Below are positions 14,619 through 22,985 of a stretch of DNA of 64,000 bases, in pieces. Numbering within the stretch: the first letter of the stretch is position 1; each line of letters opens with the position of its first letter. Source of the stretch: Pseudomonas sp. UFMG81 (GTDB lineage Bacteria; Pseudomonadota; Gammaproteobacteria; Pseudomonadales; Pseudomonadaceae). The notes beneath the pieces are model-generated. The model had not been told where the DNA came from, made no database searches, and saw only the letters and a program-made list of their open reading frames with translations. Location: positions 20,216 to 84,215 of the forward strand of contig NZ_JACAFQ010000020.1 in assembly GCF_015354575.1 (NCBI RefSeq). The letters are read 5' to 3'. Made by a program: the position numbers and the translations under genes.

Positions 14619-16957
14619 TGGCACACCAGTGGGCCGATCAGCGGGATAGTCCCCTGCCCTTCAGGCAGCGCGAATGCGACCTGGCATTGGCCGCCGTCAG
14701 CCTTGTCCACCCGCAGGTGGTTCTGCGGCGCCAGGTCTTCCAGGTACACCAGGCCATCCCAGCCCACCACCGCCTCACCCCCACTTTCCTGATGCACGAC
14801 GCGGCTGCCCAGCTTGAGCGCCTGCTGGTTGCCGTCGACCAGCGCCAGGCTTGCCGCCAGCACCTGTTTGATCGGGAACTCCAGCAGGTAGCCGCTGCCC
14901 CGACGCACCGCCACCCGCTGCTCCACCTGCGGCGCCAGCACATCGGCCGGCAGCTCCATGGGGTCGATCTCGTATTTGCCGCGGTAGTAGCCGCTGCTGT
15001 AGGGCACCAGCAAATGGCCGTTGCGATCGGTGCGGCCAATCTGCTGGTTCTCGTAGCGCACCGGCACGTCGGCATAGCCACTGGTGCTGACCACGACGAA
15101 GGCATCGTCGATGCGATTGGCAGCAAACAACCCGGCGTCCATCAGCACCAGCGACCCGCTGGCATCGGCCCAGCGGGTCATCTGTTCGCTGCTGCCATAC
15201 AGCCCGGCTTGCAGTTGCACCGACTGCAAGCGCCAGGTCAGGTCGGCCTGGCGGTAGTCGCCACTAGTCCCGCCCGTGGCATAGCCGAGGTTGTAGCCCA
15301 CACCCCCGCCCACCGGCACCGCGCGGCTGTAGTTGACCCGTTGCAGGTCCTGGCCGTCCTTGCTGCGCTCGGCGCTGAAGGCCAGGGTACCGTGAAGGTC
15401 GAAGGGGATCACCAGTTGCGCCTGCACCGCCCACTGGCTGTCGTCCAGATCACGGTTGGCCGACAAATACAGGCTGCTGTTGCCCCACAGCGGCTTGCTC
15501 CAGCTGAGGTTGACCAGGCGGGTACGCGAACCATCGCCAGCGCGCACATCGAAGTAACCGGCGCCCAGGCTGCCATAGCTGTCCAGGTTGAGGCTCACGG
15601 TGGCCTGCTGGCTACGCTGGCTGAGCCGGGTGTAGGGGCTGTCGACCAACGACAGGTCGGCATAGTCGCCATGGCGTTCGATGCGCTGGTAATTGAAGCC
15701 GATGCGTCGGCTGTTGTACTGGTAACCCAGCGCCACCTGCTGGCCACTGTCGCCGTCGAAGCGGCTCTGTGCCACGGCGGCGTTGAGCACGCCGAAGTTA
15801 CCCAGGCGCAGGTTGCCGCCCAGGCCGCCGAGCATCAGCGATTCGGCGGTTTCGGCATGGGATTCGAGGGTGAAGTAGTCGGACAGGCCATGGCGCACGC
15901 TGGCCGATGCCACCCCAGGCCCATAGGCGAAGTCGCGCACGGCATAGTCGCGGCGCAGGCTGCCGGCGGCCACCGAGAAGTCCGTCAACCCCTGGGCCAA
16001 CAGGTTGCTGGTGACATAGAACGGCAGCGTGGTCGACACCTGCCTACCCAACGCATCAGTGGTTACCACCACAGCTTCGCCGGCGCCGTTGATGAATGGC
16101 ACGTTGGTCAGGGTATAGGGGCCTGGTTGCAACTCGGTGGTGCTGCTCTTGTAGCCATTGATGAACAGATCCAGCGAAGTCGGCACCGCCGCCTCGCCGG
16201 CAAAGGCTGGCAGCGGGTAGGTGACCAGGTCCGGACGGGCACCGAAGTCGCGCGACAGTTGCAGGCCACCGACCCGCACCGACGTGGTCCACGGCAGGGC
16301 ACCGGTGATCAAATCACCAGCCTCATAGGTCAGCAGACGCTGCTCGTCGGTGTAGCGGAAGGTGGTGTCGTAACGCAAATAGCCCTGCCGGGTGTCGCTC
16401 TGCGCACCGTTGAACGACTGGCGCCACTGCCCGGTGGTGGAGAACGTGCCCCAGTCGTCGAACAGGCGCAGTTCGTTCCAGGCGGCCAGGTAGGTGCCGC
16501 CGTCATCGGTGTCGTTGAGGTAGGCATCGTAGTTGAACAAGGCACCAAAACTGGTACGGGTCTCGCTGGCGGGGTACAGGCTACGTTCACCCACCTGCTG
16601 GTCGGGCAGCCAGGCCGGTGGCACTTGCAGCAGCAGGCGTTGGTTCTGGCTGTCGTAGTCGGTATGCAGCCCGGCTATCTCGTCCAGCGCCACTTCGCCC
16701 TGGGGCTCGCCCGGCAGCGCGATACCCGCCGCGCGCAACACGTCGCTTTGCAGGTACAGGCGCCCGGCACGCTGCTGCACCGGCACCAGCTCAGCCTTGC
16801 CCACCTGGTTCACCAGCAGGTCGAGGTACAGCGTGGCATCGGCGATGGTGGCGCTCTCGGTAGGTGGCGGCGGCAGCTCGTCGGCCACGCCCAGCCCGGG
16901 CACCAGCAACGCCAGGCCCAGCCAAAACCGGTGCGCTGCCACCCGCACCCCGCTCAC
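14615..16957 (-). CDS. csuD: Outer-membrane usher of the Csu pilus
   Basis: A 780-residue FimD/CsuD-family usher that takes chaperone-pilin complexes in the periplasm and threads the fibre through its outer-membrane beta barrel. After a signal peptide (ending about GLGVADE) comes the N-terminal chaperone-binding domain, then the barrel with a plug region, and a C-terminal domain near residues 680-780. The start is a GTG at 16957. It is followed by csuE with a four-base overlap and preceded by the chaperone gene 59 bases upstream. The length is in the usual range for archaic ushers. Confidence 0.93.
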   Translation of the reverse strand: MSGVRVAAHRFWLGLALLVPGLGVADELPPPPTESATIADATLYLDLLVNQVGKAELVPVQQRAGRLYLQSDVLRAAGIALPGEPQGEVALDEIAGLHTDYDSQNQRLLLQVPPAWLPDQQVGERSLYPASETRTSFGALFNYDAYLNDTDDGGTYLAAWNELRLFDDWGTFSTTGQWRQSFNGAQSDTRQGYLRYDTTFRYTDEQRLLTYEAGDLITGALPWTTSVRVGGLQLSRDFGARPDLVTYPLPAFAGEAAVPTSLDLFINGYKSSTTELQPGPYTLTNVPFINGAGEAVVVTTDALGRQVSTTLPFYVTSNLLAQGLTDFSVAAGSLRRDYAVRDFAYGPGVASASVRHGLSDYFTLESHAETAESLMLGGLGGNLRLGNFGVLNAAVAQSRFDGDSGQQVALGYQYNSRRIGFNYQRIERHGDYADLSLVDSPYTRLSQRSQQATVSLNLDSYGSLGAGYFDVRAGDGSRTRLVNLSWSKPLWGNSSLYLSANRDLDDSQWAVQAQLVIPFDLHGTLAFSAERSKDGQDLQRVNYSRAVPVGGGVGYNLGYATGGTSGDYRQADLTWRLQSVQLQAGLYGSSEQMTRWADASGSLVLMDAGLFAANRIDDAFVVVSTSGYADVPVRYENQQIGRTDRNGHLLVPYSSGYYRGKYEIDPMELPADVLAPQVEQRVAVRRGSGYLLEFPIKQVLAASLALVDGNQQALKLGSRVVHQESGGEAVVGWDGLVYLEDLAPQNHLRVDKADGGQCQVAFALPEGQGTIPLIGPLVCQ

Positions 16958-17016
16958 ACACGGTGTCCAACCATTACCGGGTCCTCCCTGGCCCCTGCCG
17001 TTCGTTCAAACCTGCC

Positions 17017-17793
17017 TCACTGCCCCTGGCGGATGGCTTGCGCCACCTCCTGGCCGTTGATCCTCCCTTTGAGCACGCTGGCCGAGCCAGGCGCAACCGA
17101 TACCGGCCAGCGCATGCTGGCGCCGGGCAGTACGTAACCCAGCAACCCTTCGACCACTGGCTGGCCCCGGCCGCCGTGCTGCAGCACCACATCGGTCAGC
17201 CGCGCATGTACCGGGCCAGTGTTGCGCAGCTCCACATAAGGCTTGCCCTGCACGGTCACCGCGCGCCAGCTCAGCTGTGGCTTGCCCACGCCCTCGCTGC
17301 TGCGCTTGCCCTCGGGGTCTGGCTTGCCCCACAACCCCTCGCCGTAGACGAACAGCGGCACCGAATAGCGCATCTGCAGGCGGATCGCCGCTTTCGGCCC
17401 TTCACTGGCAGTGTCGGCCGGCAGGGGCGATGGGATTTCGTCAATGATGATGCGGTAGGCCTGCTCCTGGCCGACCGGCGAGCTGCCGGTACGCGTCAGG
17501 CGAATCAGTTGCTTCTGCCCCGGGGCGATGTTGGCCACCGGCGGGCTGCCGATGATCTCGCGCTGGGCCTGGAACTGCTCCTGGTACTCACCCTGGCGCC
17601 AGGCGAACACCCGCACCTGCAGGCTGGCCGGCGCCGTGCCGCGGTTCTCCAGCCACAGCGCGCCGGCCTTCTGGTCGGCCTCCAGCACCGGGTCGATCGG
17701 CCAGATCAACACCGACGTCGCCGCCATCGCCGGTGTGCTGGCCAGCAACAGCCATCCAATCATCGTTCGCGCCCACTTCGCGCCTGCCGCCAT
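17017..17793 (-). CDS. csuC: Periplasmic pilus chaperone
   Basis: A 258-residue PapD-like chaperone. Signal peptide WARTMIGWLLLASTPAMA, then two immunoglobulin-like domains. The first includes the conserved RVFAWRQGEY and PGQKQLIRLTR strands that donate to the pilin groove. The second starts about residue 150. The ATG at 17793 follows AAGGAG; start codons further upstream (to 17814) are less likely because they precede that ribosome binding site. It escorts the SCPU-domain pilins to the usher encoded next. Confidence 0.92.
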   Translation of the reverse strand: MAAGAKWARTMIGWLLLASTPAMAATSVLIWPIDPVLEADQKAGALWLENRGTAPASLQVRVFAWRQGEYQEQFQAQREIIGSPPVANIAPGQKQLIRLTRTGSSPVGQEQAYRIIIDEIPSPLPADTASEGPKAAIRLQMRYSVPLFVYGEGLWGKPDPEGKRSSEGVGKPQLSWRAVTVQGKPYVELRNTGPVHARLTDVVLQHGGRGQPVVEGLLGYVLPGASMRWPVSVAPGSASVLKGRINGQEVAQAIRQGQ

Positions 17794-17832
17794 GCCCCTC
17801 TCCTTTTGCATCAATCGTTCACGGCGCCGGCC

Positions 17833-18330
17833 TCACCAGCTCACCGTCACTTGCACCACATCGGTGTAGGTCCCCGCCGGCAGGGTGCCGGGCAAGGTGG
17901 TACGGCCATAGACCGGCAGCTTGATCGCCGTCGGGTCGCTGTAGCTCACCGCCACGCTGCTGCCGATGCCCAGGCCCTGGCTTAAGGCTGCGTCGCGGTA
18001 CAGCTGGTAGGCCAGTAACTGGCTGCCGCCACTGCGCTTGAGGTTGCGGGTACCGCTGGCGCTGTTCTGGCCACCGTCCAGGCTCATGCTCATGGCCACC
18101 CCGGGGGTGCACTGGAAGGTCACCGTGGTGCCACCGAGCGAGGTGCTCAAGGTGGCCGTGGACAACGCCGAGCTGGTGCCGAAATCCAGCACCCCATAGG
18201 CGGTCACGCCACCGACCACCAGGCAACCGGCAACGATCTGCGCGCTCACCTGGAACGTGCTGGTGGTGGCCGCCTGGGCGCCCTGCGTCAGTAACAGGGC
18301 CGCCGCGAGCAAACCTTGCGCGCCGGGCAT
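17833..18330 (-). CDS. SCPU-domain pilus subunit (CsuB-like)
   Basis: A 165-residue secreted pilin-like protein. The signal peptide ends at QGAQAA. One SCPU domain follows with a cysteine pair (C36 and a second in TFQCTPG), the motif LDGGQN, and a C-terminal donor-strand end VQVTVSW. The order in the operon (immediately before the chaperone, 39 bases from it) is that of csuB in Acinetobacter. It is one of four consecutive SCPU genes, so the exact orthology of each is uncertain. Confidence 0.85.
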   Translation of the reverse strand: MPGAQGLLAAALLLTQGAQAATTSTFQVSAQIVAGCLVVGGVTAYGVLDFGTSSALSTATLSTSLGGTTVTFQCTPGVAMSMSLDGGQNSASGTRNLKRSGGSQLLAYQLYRDAALSQGLGIGSSVAVSYSDPTAIKLPVYGRTTLPGTLPAGTYTDVVQVTVSW

Positions 18331-18333
18331 GGT

Positions 18334-18867
18334 TCAAAAGCTCAGCTCGACCGCCACCGTGTCGGTGTAAACCCCAGCCGGCAGCCCGGCCTTGCCGCGC
18401 GCCTGGCCATACAGGTTGACGGTCTGCGCAACGCCCGTGCTGGTCGGCAAGGTGATGGTGCCGTCGATGGCCAGCAGGGTGGTGTGCCCGGCGTCGGTGT
18501 AGAAGTCGTAGGGCACGAAGTTGCCGGAACCGTCGGCCAGCGCACGGGTGCCGCCGGCCGACTGGCCGTCATGGGCCCCACCCTTCACCTTGATCACCGG
18601 TATCGTGCCCGAAGAGCAGAGGATGCTCATGGCGCCGCCACCACCACCAAGCACTTGCCCGTTGGCCGTGGTGAACAGCGAATCCTGGGTGCCGAAATTG
18701 AGGCTGCCGAAGTTCAGCCCCGAGGTGCCGCCCGTGCCGTTGACTTGGCAGGCGGCGGTCAGGGTCAGGGTCGAGCTGATGGTGCCGGTGACAGTGGCCG
18801 CCTGGGCCTGGGTTGCCATGGCAAGGCCAAGGCCTGCGAGGATGCAACGGGTGAAATGCTTGGGCAT
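18334..18867 (-). CDS. SCPU-domain pilus subunit
   Basis: A 177-residue secreted SCPU protein. Signal peptide MPKHFTRCILAGLGLAMATQAQA, then the sequence ATVTGTISSTLTLTAACQV and a glycine-rich stretch (GQVLGGGGGAM). It ends in DTVAVELSF. Threonine-rich composition and low charge resemble the major rod pilin CsuA/B more than the other subunits. Its stop is 3 bases before the next gene's start. AAGGAG precedes its ATG. Confidence 0.85.
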   Translation of the reverse strand: MPKHFTRCILAGLGLAMATQAQAATVTGTISSTLTLTAACQVNGTGGTSGLNFGSLNFGTQDSLFTTANGQVLGGGGGAMSILCSSGTIPVIKVKGGAHDGQSAGGTRALADGSGNFVPYDFYTDAGHTTLLAIDGTITLPTSTGVAQTVNLYGQARGKAGLPAGVYTDTVAVELSF

Positions 18868-18884
18868 GAGGGTCTCCTTGCGTG

Positions 18885-19433
18885 TTACCAGTCCAGTGTC
18901 ACCCTGAGGGTGTCGCGATACAGCCCGGCAGGCAGTGCGCGCGGCTGCGCGACCACCACGCCGTAGATGGGCACGGGTACCTGTTGCGTGCCGTTGATGG
19001 TGAAGGTACGGGCCTGGCCGACCACATAGCGGCTGTTGCCGCCTGGGTCGATGGCCAGCTGGTACGGGATCAGTTCACGGCCGTTGCTCAGGCGGCGCAC
19101 ACCATCGTTACCGTTCAATCCGCCATTGATGCGCACGCTGAAGGCCCGTACCTGCGGCGAGCAACTGATCTGCAAGCTGCCCTCGCCCCCCGCCTCGTCC
19201 ACCCGGCTGCTCAGTGGCCGGTCCCAGGTCGGGCCGCGGGCGCCGAAGTCCATCAGGCCGGGGTTGCCCAGGCTGGCCGGTTGCTGGTCACTGTCGACCT
19301 GGCAGGCGGCGCTGATCACCAGGCGGGCCTGGATGAAACCGGTGCTTGTACCGTGGGCAGCACCGGTGGGCAACAGCAATGGGCCGAGGGTGAGCAACAG
19401 GATGGAGGTGCGTTGCAGCGCGTCCTTGTGCAT
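18885..19433 (-). CDS. SCPU-domain pilus subunit
   Basis: A 182-residue secreted protein: signal peptide (LLLTLGPLLLPTGAAHG), then an SCPU domain with cysteines in SAACQVD and QISCSP, the INGGLNGNDGVR loop and the C-terminal DTLRVTLDW. The long open frame continues upstream beyond 19433 only because it shadows the preceding gene; the ATG at 19433 has GGAGAC upstream. Its place in the pilus is unknown; it is probably a minor subunit. Confidence 0.82.
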   Translation of the reverse strand: MHKDALQRTSILLLTLGPLLLPTGAAHGTSTGFIQARLVISAACQVDSDQQPASLGNPGLMDFGARGPTWDRPLSSRVDEAGGEGSLQISCSPQVRAFSVRINGGLNGNDGVRRLSNGRELIPYQLAIDPGGNSRYVVGQARTFTINGTQQVPVPIYGVVVAQPRALPAGLYRDTLRVTLDW

Positions 19434-19446
19434 GGTCGATGTCTCC

Positions 19447-19971
19447 TCACCAGGTGACCGTGACTTTGAGCAGGTCGTGGTACAGCCCGGCCCGTGGTAC
19501 CCAGGCCAGCCGGTCGATCCGCGCGTACAGCGGCAGGGCCACCGAACCACTGCTCGGGACCCGCGCCGATTGCGCCACGTCCACCTCCAGCGGTTCGCGC
19601 CAAGCGGCGTCGCGGTACAAGCGGTAAGGGATCGGCCGCGCCCGGTTGTCTGCACTGGCCAGGTAGCGCACGGCGCCGACACCGCCATGCTGGCCGCCAT
19701 CGACCCGCACCTGATACGGGGTATCGGGGTTGCATTCCAGCCGCGGCACCCGCGCACTGACCAACACGCCGCTCAGCGGCGCGCCAGGCCCATCCAGGCG
19801 TGCCGCGGCCCCCAGGTCGATCAGCCCCAGCGCCTGGGCACCGGCGTCACGCGGTTGGCCTGCCAGCATGCAACCGCGTTGCACCCGCACCTGCACCTCG
19901 ACGAGAAAATCCGCAGCGATGGCGCTGCCGCTCAACCACAGGCCCAGCAGCGAGGCCATGATGCGCTGCAT
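19447..19971 (-). CDS. SCPU-domain pilus subunit, first gene of the operon
   Basis: A 174-residue secreted protein with a signal peptide (MASLLGLWLSGSAIAA) and an SCPU domain (VRVQRGCMLAGQ, VRVDGGQHGGVG, ending LLKVTVTW). AAGGAT lies 9 bases before the ATG at 19971. It is richer in Arg than the other three subunits, which suggests a specialised position rather than the rod. The start of the seven-gene csu operon is divergent from the phytochrome operon across 286 bases, which hold no other gene. Confidence 0.82.
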   Translation of the reverse strand: MQRIMASLLGLWLSGSAIAADFLVEVQVRVQRGCMLAGQPRDAGAQALGLIDLGAAARLDGPGAPLSGVLVSARVPRLECNPDTPYQVRVDGGQHGGVGAVRYLASADNRARPIPYRLYRDAAWREPLEVDVAQSARVPSSGSVALPLYARIDRLAWVPRAGLYHDLLKVTVTW

Positions 19972-20257
19972 GCGCTGCCCATCCTTCTGAAAAGGTTGAT
20001 CTTGAGCGTAGCAGCGCGATTGGATCCGAACAGCCGTAAGAGCGCTCTCTTTGGCATTAATGAAAAGGATGAAAGGCACGCGGGTAACGGCCCGCTGCAT
20101 CAGCTGAAATTCCTCTTCATCGCAATAGAACCTGCACGCCTCCCACGCTTCAAATAGCCATATGCCGACAAACCGAGCGGCCATCTGATACCGTGCATGT
20201 CATCCATCCTGTGCCAGGCGGATACCCATGCGAGGACGGAACCTGCAGGAGAAGCCC

Positions 20258-22504
20258 ATGAGCAATACCCCCACCTCGCTCGAACAGGCCATCGAGCAGT
20301 GCGCCCAGGAGCCCATCCAGGTACCGGGCAGCATCCAGCCGCACGGTTTCTTGCTGGTGCTGGACGACAGCGACCTGTGCATCCTCCAGGCCAGCGAGAA
20401 CGCCAGCCATTGGTTCGGCTTGAACGCCCTCGAGCTGCTCGGCCAGCCCTTCGCCGAGCTGGTCGCCGATGGCTTCGACCTGCGCGGCCAGTTGAGCAAC
20501 CTGCCCGCCGACGAGATCTTCCCCTTCCATATTGGTGATGTGCGCCTGCGCCACGGCGCGCCCTGCCAGGACCCGCTGCGGGTACTCGCGCACCGCCATG
20601 ACCAGGTGCTGATCCTCGAATTCGAACCACGCCGCGCGCGCGGCACCGGCCCGGACGATTACTACCCACTGGTGCGTGCCTTCGTCAGTACCCTGCACCA
20701 GGCCACCAGCATCGATGAGCTGCTGCTGCAGTCGGTACGGCAGATCAAGCGCTTCACCGGCTTCGGCCGGGTCAAGGCCTATCGCTTCGACCCCCAGGGC
20801 GTTGGCACAGTGCTCGCCGAGGATGCCGATCCCGGCTACCCGCGCTACCTGGGCCAGTGCTTTCCGGCCTCGGACATCCCGCGCCAGGCCCGCGAGCTGT
20901 ATCGGGTCAACCGCATCCGGCTGATCGAAGACGCCGACTATCAGCCCTCGTCACTGCTGCCGGCCAACAACCCGCGCACTGGCAAGCCCCTGGACATGAC
21001 CTTCGCCTCGCTGCGCAGCGTCTCGCCGGTGCACCTGCAGTACATGCGCAACATGGGCACGCTGGCGTCGATGTCGCTGTCGATCGTGGTCGACGACAAG
21101 CTCTGGGGCTTGGTCTCCTGCCACCACGCGCACCCCCGCGCCGTGGACTTCCAGACCCGCACCGCCTGCGAACTGCTGGCAAACGTGCTGTCGTTGCAGA
21201 TCGAGGCCCACGAGAAGCACGCCACCACCCACCGCCTGCTGGCGCTGCGCCAGCGCATCGTGCGCATGCTCGCCGCCATGGCCGACCACGACAGTGTCAG
21301 CGAGGGCCTGCTCAGCCTGCCCGAGGTGATGCTGCAGTTCGCCGACGCCTCGGGCGCGGCGATCATCAGCGCCGAGCGTTGCGACCTGATCGGCAGCACA
21401 CCGCCGCCCGCCCAGGTCAACGCATTGGTGCACTGGCTGAGCCAACGCGACGACGAAGGGGTGTTCCACAGCGACAACGTGCGCCGCGACATCGAGCTGC
21501 TACCGGAGCTGGCCGAGCATGTCGCCGGGGTGATGGCCGTGGCCATTTCACAGCTCCACTCGCATTATCTGGTCTGGTTTCGCCCAGAGCAGGCGCATAC
21601 GGTGAACTGGGCCGGGCGGCCCGATAAACAGGTCGGCCCACAGGGGGCTCTCAATCCTCGCCACAGCTTCGAGCGTTGGCAGGAGGAAGTGCGTGACTAC
21701 AGCGCCGCCTGGGACCCGCTGGTCATCGACAGCGTGCTCGAACTGCGCGGTGCGGTGCTAGGCATCGTCCTGCGCAAGGCCGAGGAGCTGGCGCAACTGG
21801 CCGGCGAGCTGAAGCGTTCGAACAAGGAACTCGAAGCATTCTCCTACAGCGTGTCCCACGACCTGCGTGCGCCGCTGCGGCATATCGCCGGCTACAGCGA
21901 ACTGCTGGGCGAGAGTGAAGGCGCGCACCTGAGCGAACGCGGCAGGCGCTTTCTCGGCCATATCGAGGACGCCGCGCAGTTTGCCGGCACGCTGGTGGAC
22001 AACCTGCTCAATTTCTCCCAGATGGGTCGCTCGGCGTTGCGCCTGGCGGACGTCGATCTCAACACCCTGATCGATACCATCCGCAACGAAATGGCCCCCG
22101 ACTACGCCGGCCGCCACATCGACTGGCAGGTCGCAGCGCTGCCCAAGGTGATCGCCGACCCTGCATTCATCAACATGGTCCTGCACAACCTGCTCGCCAA
22201 CGCCCTCAAGTACAGCCGTGGTCGCGACCCCGCGCGCATCGAGATCGGTAGCGTACGCCACCACCACGAGACCGAAGTCTATGTGCGCGACAACGGCGTC
22301 GGCTTCGACATGGCCTACGTCGACAAGCTGTTCGGCGTGTTCCAGCGCCTTCATCGGATGGAAGAGTTCGAAGGCACCGGCATCGGCCTGGCCAGCGTGC
22401 GGCGCATCATTGAACGCCACGATGGCAGGGTCTGGGCCAAGGGCCAGCTCGACCAGGGCGCCAGCTTCCACTTCACCCTCCCTCACCAACCGACGATTGT
22501 TTGA
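20258..22504 (+). CDS. bphP: Bacteriophytochrome sensor histidine kinase
   Basis: A 748-residue red/far-red photoreceptor kinase. The N-terminal Cys15 (EQCAQEPIQVPGSIQPHG) is the biliverdin-binding cysteine of bacteriophytochromes. PAS (about 15-120), GAF with the signature CFPASDIPRQARELY, and PHY domains follow. The transmitter has phospho-accepting H534 in SVSHDLRAPL and the ATPase boxes LLANALKYS, DNGVGFD and GTGIGLA. AGGAG precedes the ATG at 20258. No heme oxygenase gene (bphO) adjoins, so biliverdin must come from elsewhere. It is followed 9 bases later by a single-domain response regulator, its likely phosphorylation partner. Confidence 0.95.
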   Translation: MSNTPTSLEQAIEQCAQEPIQVPGSIQPHGFLLVLDDSDLCILQASENASHWFGLNALELLGQPFAELVADGFDLRGQLSNLPADEIFPFHIGDVRLRHGAPCQDPLRVLAHRHDQVLILEFEPRRARGTGPDDYYPLVRAFVSTLHQATSIDELLLQSVRQIKRFTGFGRVKAYRFDPQGVGTVLAEDADPGYPRYLGQCFPASDIPRQARELYRVNRIRLIEDADYQPSSLLPANNPRTGKPLDMTFASLRSVSPVHLQYMRNMGTLASMSLSIVVDDKLWGLVSCHHAHPRAVDFQTRTACELLANVLSLQIEAHEKHATTHRLLALRQRIVRMLAAMADHDSVSEGLLSLPEVMLQFADASGAAIISAERCDLIGSTPPPAQVNALVHWLSQRDDEGVFHSDNVRRDIELLPELAEHVAGVMAVAISQLHSHYLVWFRPEQAHTVNWAGRPDKQVGPQGALNPRHSFERWQEEVRDYSAAWDPLVIDSVLELRGAVLGIVLRKAEELAQLAGELKRSNKELEAFSYSVSHDLRAPLRHIAGYSELLGESEGAHLSERGRRFLGHIEDAAQFAGTLVDNLLNFSQMGRSALRLADVDLNTLIDTIRNEMAPDYAGRHIDWQVAALPKVIADPAFINMVLHNLLANALKYSRGRDPARIEIGSVRHHHETEVYVRDNGVGFDMAYVDKLFGVFQRLHRMEEFEGTGIGLASVRRIIERHDGRVWAKGQLDQGASFHFTLPHQPTIV

Positions 22505-22513
22505 GGTGCGCCC

Positions 22514-22975
22514 ATGCTCAAGCCCATCTTGCTGGTCGAAGACAACCCGCGTGACCTGGAGCTGACCTTGCTGGCCCTGGAGCGCAGCCAGTTGGCCAAC
22601 GAAGTGATCGTGCTGCGCGACGGCGCCGATGCCCTGGACTACCTGCTGCGACGCAACGCCTATGCCGAGCGCGATGGCGGCAACCCGGCGGTGATGCTGC
22701 TCGACCTCAAGCTGCCCAAGGTCGATGGCCTGGAGGTGCTCAAAACGGTACGCGCCACCGCCGAGCTGCGCAGCCTCCCCATCGTCATGCTCACCTCGTC
22801 GCGGGAGGGGCCAGACCTGACGCGCGCCTATGAGCTGGGGGTCAATGCCTACGTGGTCAAGCCCGTGGAGTTCAAGGAGTTCGTGGCTGCCATCTCCGAC
22901 CTGGGGGTGTTCTGGGCCGTGCTCAACGAGCCACCGCCCGGCTCCCTGCGCCTGAACCGCCGTGGCAACAACTGA
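22514..22975 (+). CDS. Single-domain response regulator (Rcp1-like)
   Basis: A 153-residue CheY-like receiver without an output domain. Acidic residues VEDN, phospho-accepting D64 (LLDLKLP), the T/S in LTSS and K in VKPVEF are all present. Such receivers usually pair with cyanobacterial and bacterial phytochromes, and the gene lies 9 bases after bphP and 10 bases before the hybrid kinase. It probably relays phosphate from the phytochrome to the third protein or to an unknown target. Confidence 0.93.
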   Translation: MLKPILLVEDNPRDLELTLLALERSQLANEVIVLRDGADALDYLLRRNAYAERDGGNPAVMLLDLKLPKVDGLEVLKTVRATAELRSLPIVMLTSSREGPDLTRAYELGVNAYVVKPVEFKEFVAAISDLGVFWAVLNEPPPGSLRLNRRGNN

Positions 22976-22985
22976 GGTTTCTTCG

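Noticed and set aside
14618..17137. Plus-strand open frame of about 839 codons opposite the usher gene
   Set aside because: Antisense shadow of csuD with biased composition; the minus strand encodes a complete, recognisable usher.
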